Below, piece after piece: positions 8,496 through 17,573 of a stretch of DNA of 64,000 bases; position 1 is the stretch's first letter; every line of letters starts with the position of its first letter. Both the position numbers and the translations under genes were made by a program. Under the pieces are notes generated by a model. It made no database searches and was not told the origin of the DNA. It saw nothing but the letters and a program-made list of their open reading frames with translations. This stretch comes from Chryseobacterium artocarpi (GTDB lineage Bacteria; Bacteroidota; Bacteroidia; Flavobacteriales; Weeksellaceae): contig NZ_MAYH01000001.1 of the NCBI RefSeq assembly GCF_001684975.1, forward strand, positions 1 to 64,000. The letters are read 5' to 3'.

Positions 8496-8518
8496 GTTAG
8501 AAATCATCCAATTTCTTG

Positions 8519-8591
8519 TGGTTTCTCCAGGAATCGAACCAGGGACACATGGATTTTCAATCCATTGCTCTACCAACTGAGCTAAGAAACC
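8519..8591 (-). tRNA. tRNA-Phe (anticodon GAA), copy 1
   Basis: The 73 bases fold as a full cloverleaf on the minus strand. The acceptor stem is GGTTTCT/AGAAACC, the D-arm contains AGCTCAGTTGGTAGAGC, the anticodon loop TTGAAAA carries GAA, and the T-arm is centred on GGTTCGATTCC. The discriminator base is A and CCA is not encoded. Two further copies of the same tRNA lie at 11400 and 11743. The recombinase gene sits just past this 3' end, making this copy the candidate integration site. Confidence 0.95.
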
Positions 8592-8632
8592 ATATATTTA
8601 GTATTGACTTACTTCGTTGTTTTAAAGTGATG

Positions 8633-8663
8633 CAAAAGTATAGCATTTTGTAATATCTTGCAA
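8633..8663 (-). promoter_or_regulatory. Promoter of tRNA-Phe copy 1
   Basis: On the minus strand TTG (8661-8663) is followed by 20 bases and TACTTTTG (8633-8640). This matches the Bacteroidota -33/-7 layout. The same TTG-N20-TACTTTTG arrangement precedes the other two tRNA-Phe genes. Confidence 0.75.
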
Positions 8664-8756
8664 GTTTTTGTGCAATTTTTTTGAAAAAAAATACAGTGGT
8701 TGGAAGTGGGGATGTGATAATTGTTTGTTTATCAGTGTTTCAATGTTATTTTGTGT

Positions 8757-9569
8757 TTACTTTAATAAGTGCCAAAATGTATCTTCCGTTCCCAAAAGAG
8801 TTCCTTTCTTTAAAAACTGCTTTGGTGAATGATTGGTGAAATTCCCGAACATCTTATTAAAATGTGCCTGATCACTGAAATTATATTCATGAGCAAGAGA
8901 AGTGAAATTCTGGTCAGGGTTATCTGAAAGCTTATGTTGTAAAGTTTTCCTGAAAAGAACAATTTTCTGAAACTTTTGTACAGAAATACCGAAAATAGAT
9001 TTAAAAACTCTCGTAAGGTGTCTCCGGCTTATCTGTAATTTTTCCGCTAAATCTTCTACCGAAAGCCCCTCCGGAGTATCAAAAATATATTGAACTGCTT
9101 CACTTATCAAATCATTTCTGTATTCTCTATAACGAATAGAAAGAGATTGGTCCAATAGAGTGCAGAGCGCTTCTGTATTATCGGTTTTAAATAAAAGATC
9201 AAGCTCAGAAGGAGTGAAAAATGCAAAATCTCTTATGAAATCATTAAAATCAAGCTCACGATAAAATTGATGAATTCCCAACGGATCAAATACAACCACA
9301 ATACGATGAATGGAACCTGCTTGTTTCACATGTAAGATGTTTTCCCTTATAGGAGTAAAGATCTGAAGCGGAATCCCTTTTTCTTCATATTGAATGGTGC
9401 CATCAGAAACCCTCTGATGAGATTTGTAAAGAGAAATAGAGTTATTAAAATGAGGAAAACATTCAAATTCTCTGAGAATATTATCCGGTTTGATCTCCAG
9501 ATAATAATAACTTACATATTTTGAAACCACCGGATCCTGTGGTTTAAATGTTTTAAAAGTCTCTGTCAT
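8757..9569 (-). CDS. AraC-family transcriptional regulator
   Basis: The protein has about 270 residues. A double helix-turn-helix fills the C-terminal third: LSVEDLAEKLQISRRHLTRVFKS, then FTSLAHEYNFSDQAHFNKMF, ending in HSPKQF, which is the AraC signature. The N-terminal ~150 residues form a ligand-binding or dimerisation domain without a recognisable motif. I prefer the ATG at 9567-9569 over an upstream TTG at 9590. The signal it senses is unknown. It stands alone, between tRNA-Phe copy 1 and a secreted protein gene. Confidence 0.88.
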   Translation of the reverse strand: MTETFKTFKPQDPVVSKYVSYYYLEIKPDNILREFECFPHFNNSISLYKSHQRVSDGTIQYEEKGIPLQIFTPIRENILHVKQAGSIHRIVVVFDPLGIHQFYRELDFNDFIRDFAFFTPSELDLLFKTDNTEALCTLLDQSLSIRYREYRNDLISEAVQYIFDTPEGLSVEDLAEKLQISRRHLTRVFKSIFGISVQKFQKIVLFRKTLQHKLSDNPDQNFTSLAHEYNFSDQAHFNKMFGNFTNHSPKQFLKKGTLLGTEDTFWHLLK

Positions 9570-9622
9570 TTCTGAAAAAAAAATTCCCAATCTAAGTAAA
9601 ACTCACATGGTTTTTTGTTGAA

Positions 9623-10090
9623 TTATTGTGAAACAACATTTTTACTGTAAAAAGTAATGTTATAAGATGTGTCAGTACTTCCAGGAAATTTTACTTCACA
9701 AAGTTTAGCAAAATATTCTTTTGATTGGTAAGATGAGCAATCATCTCTGTCGCTGTGTGTAGATTCTAGAAACTGGAATCCTGTTTTATTTATTTCATTC
9801 CGTATACTCTCAAAATTACTCATATTTTCAGGAACATAAGATAAGACAACACTTTGGTTGTCTAATACACGCATAACGACCATTGTTCGGCTTAGTTTTC
9901 CTTTTTCATAATAAACCTGCTTTGTGCCATCTCCGGTTGTTCTTTCCTCTCTGAAAGTGTAACCTTTATTTTGGATATGTTCAATATTTTTATTGATTTT
10001 GTTATTTGCTAAAAAAGTAAGGTCATTATAAGTGAGTTGCGCCATGCAAAATAAAGGAGATACTAAAAAAAGAATGATAAAGTTTTTCAT
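9623..10090 (-). CDS. Small secreted protein of unknown function
   Basis: This 155-residue protein begins with a clear signal peptide (MKNFIILFLVSPLFCMAQ), probably cleaved after MAQ as often seen in flavobacteria. The mature part has three Cys (DDCSS and AKLCEV among them) and no motif I recognise. It precedes the AraC gene by 53 bases on the same strand and could be co-transcribed with it. Localisation to the periplasm or outside is inferred from the signal. Confidence 0.65.
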   Translation of the reverse strand: MKNFIILFLVSPLFCMAQLTYNDLTFLANNKINKNIEHIQNKGYTFREERTTGDGTKQVYYEKGKLSRTMVVMRVLDNQSVVLSYVPENMSNFESIRNEINKTGFQFLESTHSDRDDCSSYQSKEYFAKLCEVKFPGSTDTSYNITFYSKNVVSQ

Positions 10091-10360
10091 AAAAATAGAA
10101 AATTAAAAGTTTTTATGGATAATAATCTTTACCTAAAAACATTGAAATTGTTTTTGGTGATAATCTCATTTCAAGGGCAGTTTATTGATTCTGCTTTTGT
10201 TGAGTTTCCCAAATTTAAAAGTTTTTTTTGAATAAAAAGCTAGAAAAAAATACAGAATCATTCCGAAATATCATAATATTTATCATGTGAAACGATGTGA
10301 AAAAGAATATTTTTTTTGTTCTTTGATTTTTTAATTAACTTGCAGAGATAAAAATTAATA

Positions 10361-11347
10361 ATGCGTCTTTTAACATTAGAAGATCTTAGAGATATCTATA
10401 TCAAATTCCATCAAAGAGGTCTCCCTTTTCTTTTTTCCAAATTAAAAATAGACTCTTTTCAAAGGACAAAAAGTGCTTTTAATGAAAAAGAAATTAAAGC
10501 AGCCAATTTCTGGAATATTCCTGAAATTAGATTAAGATGGAATGAATTGGTTACAGGAAATCCTGATACTACCTACGAAGAATATCTCAGTGAAAATTAT
10601 TTTCAGGATGCAGCAGAGGTAAAAGTACTGGCGCTCGGTTCAGGAGTGTGTAGTCATGAACTTCGTTTAGCCGAACTCAACCCTCATTGGAAAGTAGAAT
10701 GTTTTGACTTTTCAGACCAACTTCTGTCTATCGCTGATGAAATTGCAAAAGGTAAGGATTTACATAACATTTCTTTTCATGCGGAAAATATTCTGAAATA
10801 TAATTTTGAGCCTGGAAAATATGATATCGTCTTTTTTCATGCTTCTTTACACCATTTTGAGAATATTTTTCAGTTTTTAAAAGAAGTAGTCATTAAAAGT
10901 TTAAAACCTGACGGCTGCTTAATCATTAATGAATTTGTAGGAAAGAATAGACTTCAGTATTCAAAAAAGCAAATTCAATATATCAATAAAGCTTTACAGA
11001 TTATTCCTAAGCCATATAAGAGAATATATAAAACTAATCTTTATAAAAACAGTTATTACGGAAGTGGTGTTGTAAGGATGATTATTGCTGATCCTTCCGA
11101 ATGTGTAGATTCAGAAAGTATTATTCCTGCTATTCATGAATATTTTGAAACCGTGGAAGAAAAGGCAATAGGAAATAACCTGCTTCAGAGTGTATTTAAA
11201 GACATCGCCCATCATTTTGTAGGGAATGAGTCAAATGTGGAAAAACAAAGGATTTTAAAGGCTGTTTTTCAATTGGAAGATGATTTCTTAAAAAACAACC
11301 CAAGTGATTTTGTATTTGGAATATATAGAGTAAAAGGAACAAAATAA
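10361..11347 (+). CDS. Class I SAM-dependent methyltransferase
   Basis: The 328-residue protein has the Rossmann methyltransferase motifs in its middle. Motif I is VKVLALGSGVCSHEL (about residues 88-102). The acidic end of beta2 is VECFDFSD, motif II is KYDIVFFHASLHHFEN, and the next strand is LKPDGCLIINEFVG. The ~85-residue N-terminal extension and the C-terminal ~100 residues have no motif I know, so the substrate (small molecule, lipid or peptide) cannot be given. It is a single gene between two tRNA-Phe copies, in the opposite orientation to them. Confidence 0.85.
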   Translation: MRLLTLEDLRDIYIKFHQRGLPFLFSKLKIDSFQRTKSAFNEKEIKAANFWNIPEIRLRWNELVTGNPDTTYEEYLSENYFQDAAEVKVLALGSGVCSHELRLAELNPHWKVECFDFSDQLLSIADEIAKGKDLHNISFHAENILKYNFEPGKYDIVFFHASLHHFENIFQFLKEVVIKSLKPDGCLIINEFVGKNRLQYSKKQIQYINKALQIIPKPYKRIYKTNLYKNSYYGSGVVRMIIADPSECVDSESIIPAIHEYFETVEEKAIGNNLLQSVFKDIAHHFVGNESNVEKQRILKAVFQLEDDFLKNNPSDFVFGIYRVKGTK

Positions 11348-11365
11348 TGTTCATCACATACAAAT

Positions 11366-11397
11366 AAAAAAGCCTCTGAGTAATCAGAGGCTTTTTT
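11366..11397. terminator. Terminator shared by methyltransferase gene and tRNA-Phe copy 2
   Basis: AAAAAGCCTCTGA and TCAGAGGCTTTTT pair around a four-base loop, with A/T tracts both sides, so it serves the plus-strand gene ending at 11347 and the minus-strand tRNA. Confidence 0.85.
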
Positions 11398-11399
11398 AG

Positions 11400-11472
11400 T
11401 GGTTTCTCCAGGAATCGAACCAGGGACACATGGATTTTCAATCCATTGCTCTACCAACTGAGCTAAGAAACC
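11400..11472 (-). tRNA. tRNA-Phe (anticodon GAA), copy 2
   Basis: The 73-base cloverleaf is identical to the copy at 8519: same acceptor stem, GAA anticodon, A discriminator, no encoded CCA. The flanks resemble those of copy 3 more than copy 1, consistent with a tandem duplication of a tRNA-plus-terminator unit. Confidence 0.95.
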
Positions 11473-11515
11473 ATTATATTTTTGTTTGTCTTACTTCGTT
11501 ATTTTTAAAGTGATG

Positions 11516-11546
11516 CAAAAGTAATACATTTTTGTATTCGAACCAA
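11516..11546 (-). promoter_or_regulatory. Promoter of tRNA-Phe copy 2
   Basis: On the minus strand TTG (11544-11546), 20 bases, then TACTTTTG (11516-11523). About 45 bases separate the -7 box from the tRNA 5' end, as in the other copies. Confidence 0.75.
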
Positions 11547-11710
11547 TTCTTTTAGGTATTTTTATTTTTCAGATCATAAGTTTTGATGCTAAAGATAAGA
11601 GTAACAGACCATAAAATTTTCCAGGATTTAGAAATTCTATTTAGAAGTTAATATATTTTGTAACGAAGGTATGCTTTATTTAAAGATTGAAATCTTTTTA
11701 TTAAAAAACA

Positions 11711-11738
11711 AAAAAACCTCTGAATAATCAGAGGTTTT
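11711..11738 (-). terminator. Terminator of tRNA-Phe copy 3
   Basis: AACCTCTGA and TCAGAGGTT pair around a four-base loop. It differs from the copy 2 terminator in the outer pair and loop, so the two look like diverged duplicates. Confidence 0.75.
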
Positions 11739-11742
11739 AAAG

Positions 11743-11815
11743 TGGTTTCTCCAGGAATCGAACCAGGGACACATGGATTTTCAATCCATTGCTCTACCAA
11801 CTGAGCTAAGAAACC
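11743..11815 (-). tRNA. tRNA-Phe (anticodon GAA), copy 3
   Basis: The third identical 73-base tRNA-Phe cloverleaf. Its upstream leader of about 45 bases is nearly identical to that of copy 2. Confidence 0.95.
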
Positions 11816-11857
11816 ATTATATTTTTGTTTGTCTTACTTCGTTGTTTTAAAGTGATG

Positions 11858-11888
11858 CAAAAGTACTATGTTTTACTATACAAAGCAA
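11858..11888 (-). promoter_or_regulatory. Promoter of tRNA-Phe copy 3
   Basis: On the minus strand TTG (11886-11888), 20 bases, then TACTTTTG (11858-11865), the same spacing as for copies 1 and 2. Confidence 0.75.
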
Positions 11889-11924
11889 GTATTCATCGTA
11901 CTTTTTTTACTTTTGTTAAAAAAC

Positions 11925-13766
11925 TTATTGATTATCAGTCTGATTATTTTCCTGCTCTTTTCTGATCTGCTCACTCATCTCTTCCAGTACAGGTTTAATC
12001 GTGCTTTCCGGAAGATCACTGATTCTGATATACATCAATCCGTCAATCGCATCATTAAAATTCGGGTCAACATTGAAAGCTATCACTTTAGCGTTTTGCT
12101 TGATGTATTTTTTTATCAAAACTGGTAATCTTAATTCCGGTTCAAGATCATCAATAATCTTATCCAGCTTGTTAAGATCAGATTCCATTTCTTCAAAGAA
12201 AAGGCTTTTATCCCTATCGCGAAGTTTTACCTTGTATTCATTTCTCGGAGTGATATACTGAGCTACTGCAGAGTCAAAATAATTGGAACGCATAAACTCG
12301 ATCATCAGAGACTTTGAGAACTCTGAAAACTTATTGGAAATACTTACACCTCCCATCAGGAATTTATGGTCCGGATTTCTCAGGCAGACATGTACGATTC
12401 CTCTCCATAAAAGGAAAAGAGGAAGAGGTTTCTGCTGATATTCCTGGCAGATATAAGCACGTCCCATTTCAATTACCTTTTTGAAGAAAGGGTGAATGTC
12501 CTGTTCAAATTCAAACAAAGAGCTTGTATAAAAACCTTTAACACCATATTTTTTCATTACCTCTCTACCTAATGCCATTCTATAGGCACCAGCCAGTTTT
12601 TTCTCACCATTATCCCAAAGGAAAAGGTGATGGTAATGCTTGTCGTACTCATCAAGGTCAAACGGAAGATTACTTCCTTCACCTACAGCACGGAATGTCA
12701 ATTCTCTCTGACGCCCGATTTCCCTCATAATAGAAGGAATTTCTTCGTAAGTAGTGAAGTAAATTTCATAGTTACCATTGCTGAATAACATCTTATCTGT
12801 ACCTCTCAGCTTGTCAACATCTTTTACAATATCTTCCAGCGGAGTTTCGTCAATAATATTCTGAACAATATTTTCTTCCTTTAATAAAGGAAATTTTACA
12901 GATAAATTCTGAAGATTGATGCTTTGAGCAAGAGATTTTCTCTTTTCATAGTAAGATTTCATCATGTAAACCTTACGTTTCAGAAACTCACCAAGCTCTT
13001 CAATAGTTTCCATCTCATCCATTGCCTTTACGGTAATCGGTCTTCCGATTCTGATTCTGATAGGTTTTTCCCTGTCATTCATCATTTCAGCCGGAAGCAT
13101 CAATGTTTGTAAACTCGGATGGAGTTTTGCTATCTGATAAAACAAGCGACTGTTTTTCGCATGAAAATACATAGGAACTACCGGTACTTTAGCCATTCTG
13201 ATAAGCTTAAGTGCCGTTTTTTCCCATTCTTTATCTAAAATTTCTCCGTAAGGATTGTTCTTGTTAGAAACTTCTCCCGCCGGAAAAATGCCTACGCAGC
13301 CTCCGTTTTGTAAATGCTTGAGCGTTTCACGCATTCCTGAAGAGCTGCTGTATGCTTCTTTTCTGTTTTCAAAAGGATTTACAGCAATTACGAAAGGCTC
13401 CATAGGTTTTATTTTTTCCAAAAGGAAATTACCCATTACCTTAAAATCCGGACGAACCTCCGATAAGATCTTGCACATCAGAATTCCGTCAATGGCACCC
13501 AGCGGATGATTAGAAACCAAAACAAAAGGTCCTGTTTTCGGAATTTTTGCCAGATCTTCTTCAAAAGCTACATAGCTTAAGTTTCTTTCTCTTACAAATG
13601 AGTCGAAAAAGTCTTTGCCTTCCTTATCTTTTAATTTGTCGTATAATTTATTTACTTCGTTTATTTTGGCAATGCTCATCACGGCAGATGCTACTGGATT
13701 CTTTAGAAATCCAATTTTACTTAAGCCGGAAGCTTTGATCAGATCGTTTTTCGAAATTAAACTCAT
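11925..13766 (-). CDS. olsF: Bifunctional acyltransferase, OlsF-like (ornithine lipid synthesis)
   Basis: The 613-residue protein joins two acyltransferase domains. The N-terminal half (~20-290) is PlsC-like, with VSNHPLGAIDG (the NHPxGxxDG variant of the H-D motif) and GIFPAGEVS. The C-terminal half (~320-560) is a GNAT-type hemolysin/OlsB-like N-acyltransferase (KLAGAYRMALGREV, FEMGRAYICQEYQQKPLPLFLLWRGI). This fusion is the layout of OlsF, shown in Serratia and Flavobacterium johnsoniae to make ornithine lipids: N-acylation of ornithine, then O-acylation of the lyso form. It acts at the inner membrane. The aspartate kinase gene is 22 bases upstream, so the two may be co-transcribed. Assignment rests on architecture. 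Confidence 0.75.
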   Translation of the reverse strand: MSLISKNDLIKASGLSKIGFLKNPVASAVMSIAKINEVNKLYDKLKDKEGKDFFDSFVRERNLSYVAFEEDLAKIPKTGPFVLVSNHPLGAIDGILMCKILSEVRPDFKVMGNFLLEKIKPMEPFVIAVNPFENRKEAYSSSSGMRETLKHLQNGGCVGIFPAGEVSNKNNPYGEILDKEWEKTALKLIRMAKVPVVPMYFHAKNSRLFYQIAKLHPSLQTLMLPAEMMNDREKPIRIRIGRPITVKAMDEMETIEELGEFLKRKVYMMKSYYEKRKSLAQSINLQNLSVKFPLLKEENIVQNIIDETPLEDIVKDVDKLRGTDKMLFSNGNYEIYFTTYEEIPSIMREIGRQRELTFRAVGEGSNLPFDLDEYDKHYHHLFLWDNGEKKLAGAYRMALGREVMKKYGVKGFYTSSLFEFEQDIHPFFKKVIEMGRAYICQEYQQKPLPLFLLWRGIVHVCLRNPDHKFLMGGVSISNKFSEFSKSLMIEFMRSNYFDSAVAQYITPRNEYKVKLRDRDKSLFFEEMESDLNKLDKIIDDLEPELRLPVLIKKYIKQNAKVIAFNVDPNFNDAIDGLMYIRISDLPESTIKPVLEEMSEQIRKEQENNQTDNQ

Positions 13767-13788
13767 GTGTGTTTAGTCGCAATTAATA

Positions 13789-15027
13789 TTATTGTGTTAC
13801 CATTTGAAGCGTATTCTTAGAAATTTGTTCCAATAATACATTTTTTTCGTGGTAAAATCTATCAATGTGATCCATCTTCGCATTTCTTACTGTGAATAAA
13901 GATACATTTTTAATTGCTTCAGTTTTAAAAATTTTTTGAAGCTCTTCATTAAGCTCTTCAATATGATTAAATTTATCCTCCAGACATAATGCCAAAGAAA
14001 TAGCAGAATTCTGCATCAGGGAAACTTTGATTTTATACTTGGATAAATATCCGAATATTAAGCTCATATGATCTTCTGCAATGAAAGAGAAATCTCTGGT
14101 AGAAATTTTTAACAGAGCCTGATTTTCTTTTAAAATATAAGATTCTTCCTGTTGGTTTTTGTCTGAAGCGCCCACTTTTGTTCCTTCTTTTGTAGGGTCC
14201 ACGAAGGATTTAACATAGAAAGGGATGTTTTTTTGTTGTAATGGCTGTAATGTTTTCGGGTGGATAACACTTGCACCGTAATACGCCATTTCAATAGCTT
14301 CCTCGTAAGAAATATTAGAAAGAAGAGATACATCGCTGAATTTTCTTGGATCTCCGGTCATTACACCAGGTACATCCTTCCAGATTGTCATTGTTTCTGC
14401 GTTCAAACAATAAGCAAAAATAGCAGCAGAGTAGTCGGAACCTTCTCTTCCTAATGTTACGGTAAAGTTATTGTCGTCTGATCCTATGAAACCCTGAGTC
14501 ACATAACAGATTTCAGGATTTAATCTTGAAATAAATTCTTCTGTTTTTGCCCAGTCTACAGTGCCTTCTCTGTAAGAGTTATCCGTTTTGATATAATCTC
14601 TTGCATCCAGCCACTGGTTGGTAAATTGAATTTCATTCAAATATTCACTTACAATTTTAGTAGAAATCATTTCTCCACAGCTTACGACCTGATCATAAAC
14701 AAAGTTGTAATTGGGAGACTTGTTTCTTCTTAAAAAAGAATCAATGTCATCAAAGAATACATTAATTTCAGCAAAAACTGGATGATTTTCAGGAAACAGA
14801 CCTTCCGCAATCTCGATGTGTTTTTGTTTTATCTTTTTAATTTCAGCCTGATAATTATCTTTCTTGAAATAAAGCTCTACCACCTTTTCCAATTCGTTTG
14901 TTGTTTTTCCCATTGCTGAAATGACCAACAAACATTTGGCGAATCCCTGGCTTTTTAGAACCATTGACACATTTTTTACGCTCTCAGCATCTCTGACAGA
15001 CGCTCCACCAAACTTGAAAATTTTCAT
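13789..15027 (-). CDS. Aspartate kinase
   Basis: This is a monofunctional aspartokinase of about 412 residues. The N-terminal MKIFKFGGASVRDAESVKNV is the KFGG substrate/ATP motif. LGREGSDYSAAIFA (about residue 210) and MTGDPR complete the kinase core, and a C-terminal ACT-like region (from about 305) would carry allosteric control. It phosphorylates aspartate, the first step to lysine, threonine and methionine. I start at the ATG at 15025-15027, which places KFGG at the N-terminus as in homologues; the longer frame adds 20 unrelated residues. A TAATTTTG -7 box lies on the minus strand in the upstream region. Confidence 0.92.
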   Translation of the reverse strand: MKIFKFGGASVRDAESVKNVSMVLKSQGFAKCLLVISAMGKTTNELEKVVELYFKKDNYQAEIKKIKQKHIEIAEGLFPENHPVFAEINVFFDDIDSFLRRNKSPNYNFVYDQVVSCGEMISTKIVSEYLNEIQFTNQWLDARDYIKTDNSYREGTVDWAKTEEFISRLNPEICYVTQGFIGSDDNNFTVTLGREGSDYSAAIFAYCLNAETMTIWKDVPGVMTGDPRKFSDVSLLSNISYEEAIEMAYYGASVIHPKTLQPLQQKNIPFYVKSFVDPTKEGTKVGASDKNQQEESYILKENQALLKISTRDFSFIAEDHMSLIFGYLSKYKIKVSLMQNSAISLALCLEDKFNHIEELNEELQKIFKTEAIKNVSLFTVRNAKMDHIDRFYHEKNVLLEQISKNTLQMVTQ

Positions 15028-15543
15028 TAAATTGTTAAAAATAAAATTGTTAGATAAAAAATTACATGAGTTTTTTACGGACGTCAAAATTATAAATTTA
15101 CAACGAGATATGAAATAGCCAAACTCTCTGATAGAATTAAGATTTCCTTAAAATAATCTAAATGTAGAAGGAAAGCAACATTGGAAATACTAAAGCTTGC
15201 TGGCTTGTAACACTCTAAGTAAAGATCTTTACGAATCTAATAATTAAAATGAAATGATGAAAAAAATACATTTTTTATGATATATTGATTAAAATCAGTT
15301 TGTTGTATTGTTTTGTGTAACCAGACTTTCAAATTTAAGTTGAGATTATTGTCTCAAATTGATTTTTAAATTTTTCATTCTTTTAGAACAGTAAATTTGT
15401 AGAAAGAATTAATAACATAACTTTAATATTATGTTGAGTTAAATGTGTATGATATTGATATACAACAGGTAATGTGTTTTGTAATTAAATTTTCTTAATG
15501 TGATAAATTTTCCGAAATTTGGGGAAAACGTAAAAAGAAAAAT
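15028..15543. other. 516-base divergent intergenic region
   Basis: This AT-rich spacer separates the minus-strand aspartate kinase gene from plus-strand fbp and contains promoters for both. No gene, tRNA or strong hairpin is seen. A TAAATTTG -7 box at 15392-15399 could start the fbp transcript with a leader of about 145 bases. I found no riboswitch consensus I could support. Confidence 0.5.
15392..15399 (+). promoter_or_regulatory. -7 box, possible fbp-menC promoter
   Basis: TAAATTTG fits the TAnnTTTG consensus and lies 145 bases before the fbp start. No good -33 TTTG is obvious at 19-21 bases upstream, so confidence is modest. Confidence 0.4.
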
Positions 15544-16560
15544 ATGTCAAATCAGCCATTACAGACTTTAGGAGAATTTCTTATCGATAAACAGGACGAT
15601 TTTCAGTATTCAACGGGTGAGTTTTCTCGTCTTTTGAGTGCAATAAGATTGGCTTCTAAAGTTGTAAACAGAGAAGTAAATAAAGCCGGAATTGTAGATA
15701 TTACAGGAGCTGCAGGAAACCAGAATGTACAAGGTGAAGAACAGCAGAAACTAGATGTAATCGCTAATGATATTTTTATTACAGCTTTGTCTCAAAGAGA
15801 GGTGGTTTGTGGTATTGCTTCTGAGGAAAATGATAATTTCATTGATATTAAATGTGGTGAAAACGGACACCTGAGCAAATATGTTGTATTGATAGATCCT
15901 CTGGATGGTTCTTCAAATATTGACGTAAATGTTTCAGTGGGAACTATTTTCTCTATCTACAGAAGAGTTACTGAGCCGGGAACACCAGTACAGCTTGAAG
16001 ACTTCTTACAAAAAGGAGTTAATCAGATTGCGGCAGGATATGTGATCTACGGATCTTCTACCATGATTGTTTATACAACAGGAAACGGAGTAAACGGATT
16101 TACATTAGACCCTTCTTTAGGAACATATTATCTTTCTCATCCGAATATGACCTTCCCAAAAACAGGTAAGATCTATTCTATTAATGAAGGAAACTATATT
16201 AAATTTCCTCAGGGAGTAAAGAATTATCTTAAATATTGCCAGATGGAAGAAGGAGACCGTCCGTACACTTCCAGATACATTGGTTCATTGGTAGCGGATT
16301 TCCATAGAAATATGCTGAAAGGAGGAATTTATATCTATCCATCTTATTCTCAGGCTCCAAACGGTAAATTAAGATTGTTATACGAATGTAATCCAATGGC
16401 TTTCCTTGCAGAACAGGCTGGAGGAAAAGCAACTGATGGTTTCAGAAGAATTCTGGAAGTAGAACCTACAGAACTTCACCAAAGAATTCCTTTCTTCTGT
16501 GGAAGCATTGATATGGTGGAGAAAGCAGAAGAATTTATGCGTATTGACAGCGTAAAATAA
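15544..16560 (+). CDS. fbp: Class 1 fructose-1,6-bisphosphatase
   Basis: The 338-residue protein carries the FBPase class I signatures: [10 protein letters not shown] near residues 66-75, GIASEEND around 93, the metal-binding [22 protein letters not shown] (about 117-138) and [14 protein letters not shown] plus [21 protein letters not shown] at the C-terminal half. It hydrolyses fructose 1,6-bisphosphate in gluconeogenesis in the cytoplasm. Its stop codon is followed directly by the menC start, so the two form one transcript. Confidence 0.97.
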   Translation: MSNQPLQTLGEFLIDKQDDFQYSTGEFSRLLSAIRLASKVVNREVNKAGIVDITGAAGNQNVQGEEQQKLDVIANDIFITALSQREVVCGIASEENDNFIDIKCGENGHLSKYVVLIDPLDGSSNIDVNVSVGTIFSIYRRVTEPGTPVQLEDFLQKGVNQIAAGYVIYGSSTMIVYTTGNGVNGFTLDPSLGTYYLSHPNMTFPKTGKIYSINEGNYIKFPQGVKNYLKYCQMEEGDRPYTSRYIGSLVADFHRNMLKGGIYIYPSYSQAPNGKLRLLYECNPMAFLAEQAGGKATDGFRRILEVEPTELHQRIPFFCGSIDMVEKAEEFMRIDSVK

Positions 16561-17565
16561 ATGAAAGGATCATATTTTAAATATCTGTTAGAATTCAAAC
16601 GCCCGAGTGGAACATCTCGTGGCGTTTTGCTTGATAAGGAAACCTTTATTCTTGAAATTTCGGAAAACGGAAGAAAAGGAATAGGAGAGTGTGCTATCTT
16701 CAGAGGATTAAGCTTTGATGACAGACCAGATTATGAAGATAAACTGAAGTGGCTTTGTGAGAATATTGCACAAAATCCGGAGATCTTAAAAGAAGAATTA
16801 AAAGATTTTCCGTCAATATGGTTTGGATATGAACAGGCAATTCAAAACTTAAAAAACGGAGATCATCTTTATTTTCCAAGCGAATTTACTGAAGCGAAAG
16901 CAGCTATTACAATTAACGGGCTGATCTGGATGGGAGATGTCGGTTATATGGAAGAACAGATTCAGGAAAAGCTGGAGAAAGGGTTTCATTGTATTAAGTT
17001 AAAGATTGGTGTTGATTGGAAGTCTGAGCACTTTATTCTTCAAAAGCTGAGAGAAAAATTCTCTAAAGAGCAACTTGAATTACGTGTGGATGCTAATGGA
17101 GGATTTAGTAAAGAAGAAGCAGTAACGGTTTTACAACAGTTGGCAGATTTACATATTCATTCTATAGAACAACCTATCAAAGCTGGGAACTGGAATGATA
17201 TGGCTGAGCTATGTGCAGCAACTCCTACTCCTATTGCTTTGGATGAAGAATTGATAGGAATTACAGATCCAAAAGAAAAGAAAAAGCTTTTAGAGATTAT
17301 TCAACCACAATATATTATTCTGAAACCTGCTCTGGTAGGTGGATTTGCAGGCTCTGATGAATGGATTGCGCTGGCAGAAGAACACAATATCGGTTGGTGG
17401 ATTACTTCAGCATTGGAAAGTAATATTGGTTTGAATGCAATCGCTCAGTATACTTTCACTAAAAAAAATCCAATGCCTCAAGGATTAGGTACTGGAGCTT
17501 TATTTATCAATAATTTTGAATCCAGCTTAGATCTTCGAAATGAGCTGCTTTGGTTCAAAAAGTAA
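16561..17565 (+). CDS. menC: o-Succinylbenzoate synthase
   Basis: The 334-residue protein belongs to the enolase superfamily. It has the MenC residues KLKIG (catalytic Lys), RVDANGG (metal Asp), SIEQP (metal Glu), ALDEE (metal Asp) and the second Lys in LKPALVGG, then the C-terminal TSALESNIGLNAIAQ. MenC dehydrates SHCHC to o-succinylbenzoate in menaquinone synthesis. Close relatives include dipeptide epimerases, but the EECA-to-GIGECA start and LKPALVGG favour MenC. It begins at the base after the fbp stop. An isochorismate synthase lies 44 kb away in the same window. Confidence 0.88.
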   Translation: MKGSYFKYLLEFKRPSGTSRGVLLDKETFILEISENGRKGIGECAIFRGLSFDDRPDYEDKLKWLCENIAQNPEILKEELKDFPSIWFGYEQAIQNLKNGDHLYFPSEFTEAKAAITINGLIWMGDVGYMEEQIQEKLEKGFHCIKLKIGVDWKSEHFILQKLREKFSKEQLELRVDANGGFSKEEAVTVLQQLADLHIHSIEQPIKAGNWNDMAELCAATPTPIALDEELIGITDPKEKKKLLEIIQPQYIILKPALVGGFAGSDEWIALAEEHNIGWWITSALESNIGLNAIAQYTFTKKNPMPQGLGTGALFINNFESSLDLRNELLWFKK

Positions 17566-17573
17566 ATAATGAA

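Noticed and set aside
1..8518. A second attachment site (direct repeat of the tRNA-Phe 3' end)
   Set aside because: I searched by eye for the T-arm/acceptor sequence to the left of the recombinase and found none in the window.
11269..11457. Small frame over tRNA-Phe copy 2
   Set aside because: It is the usual translation artefact of a tRNA gene (VPGSIPGE-type peptide).
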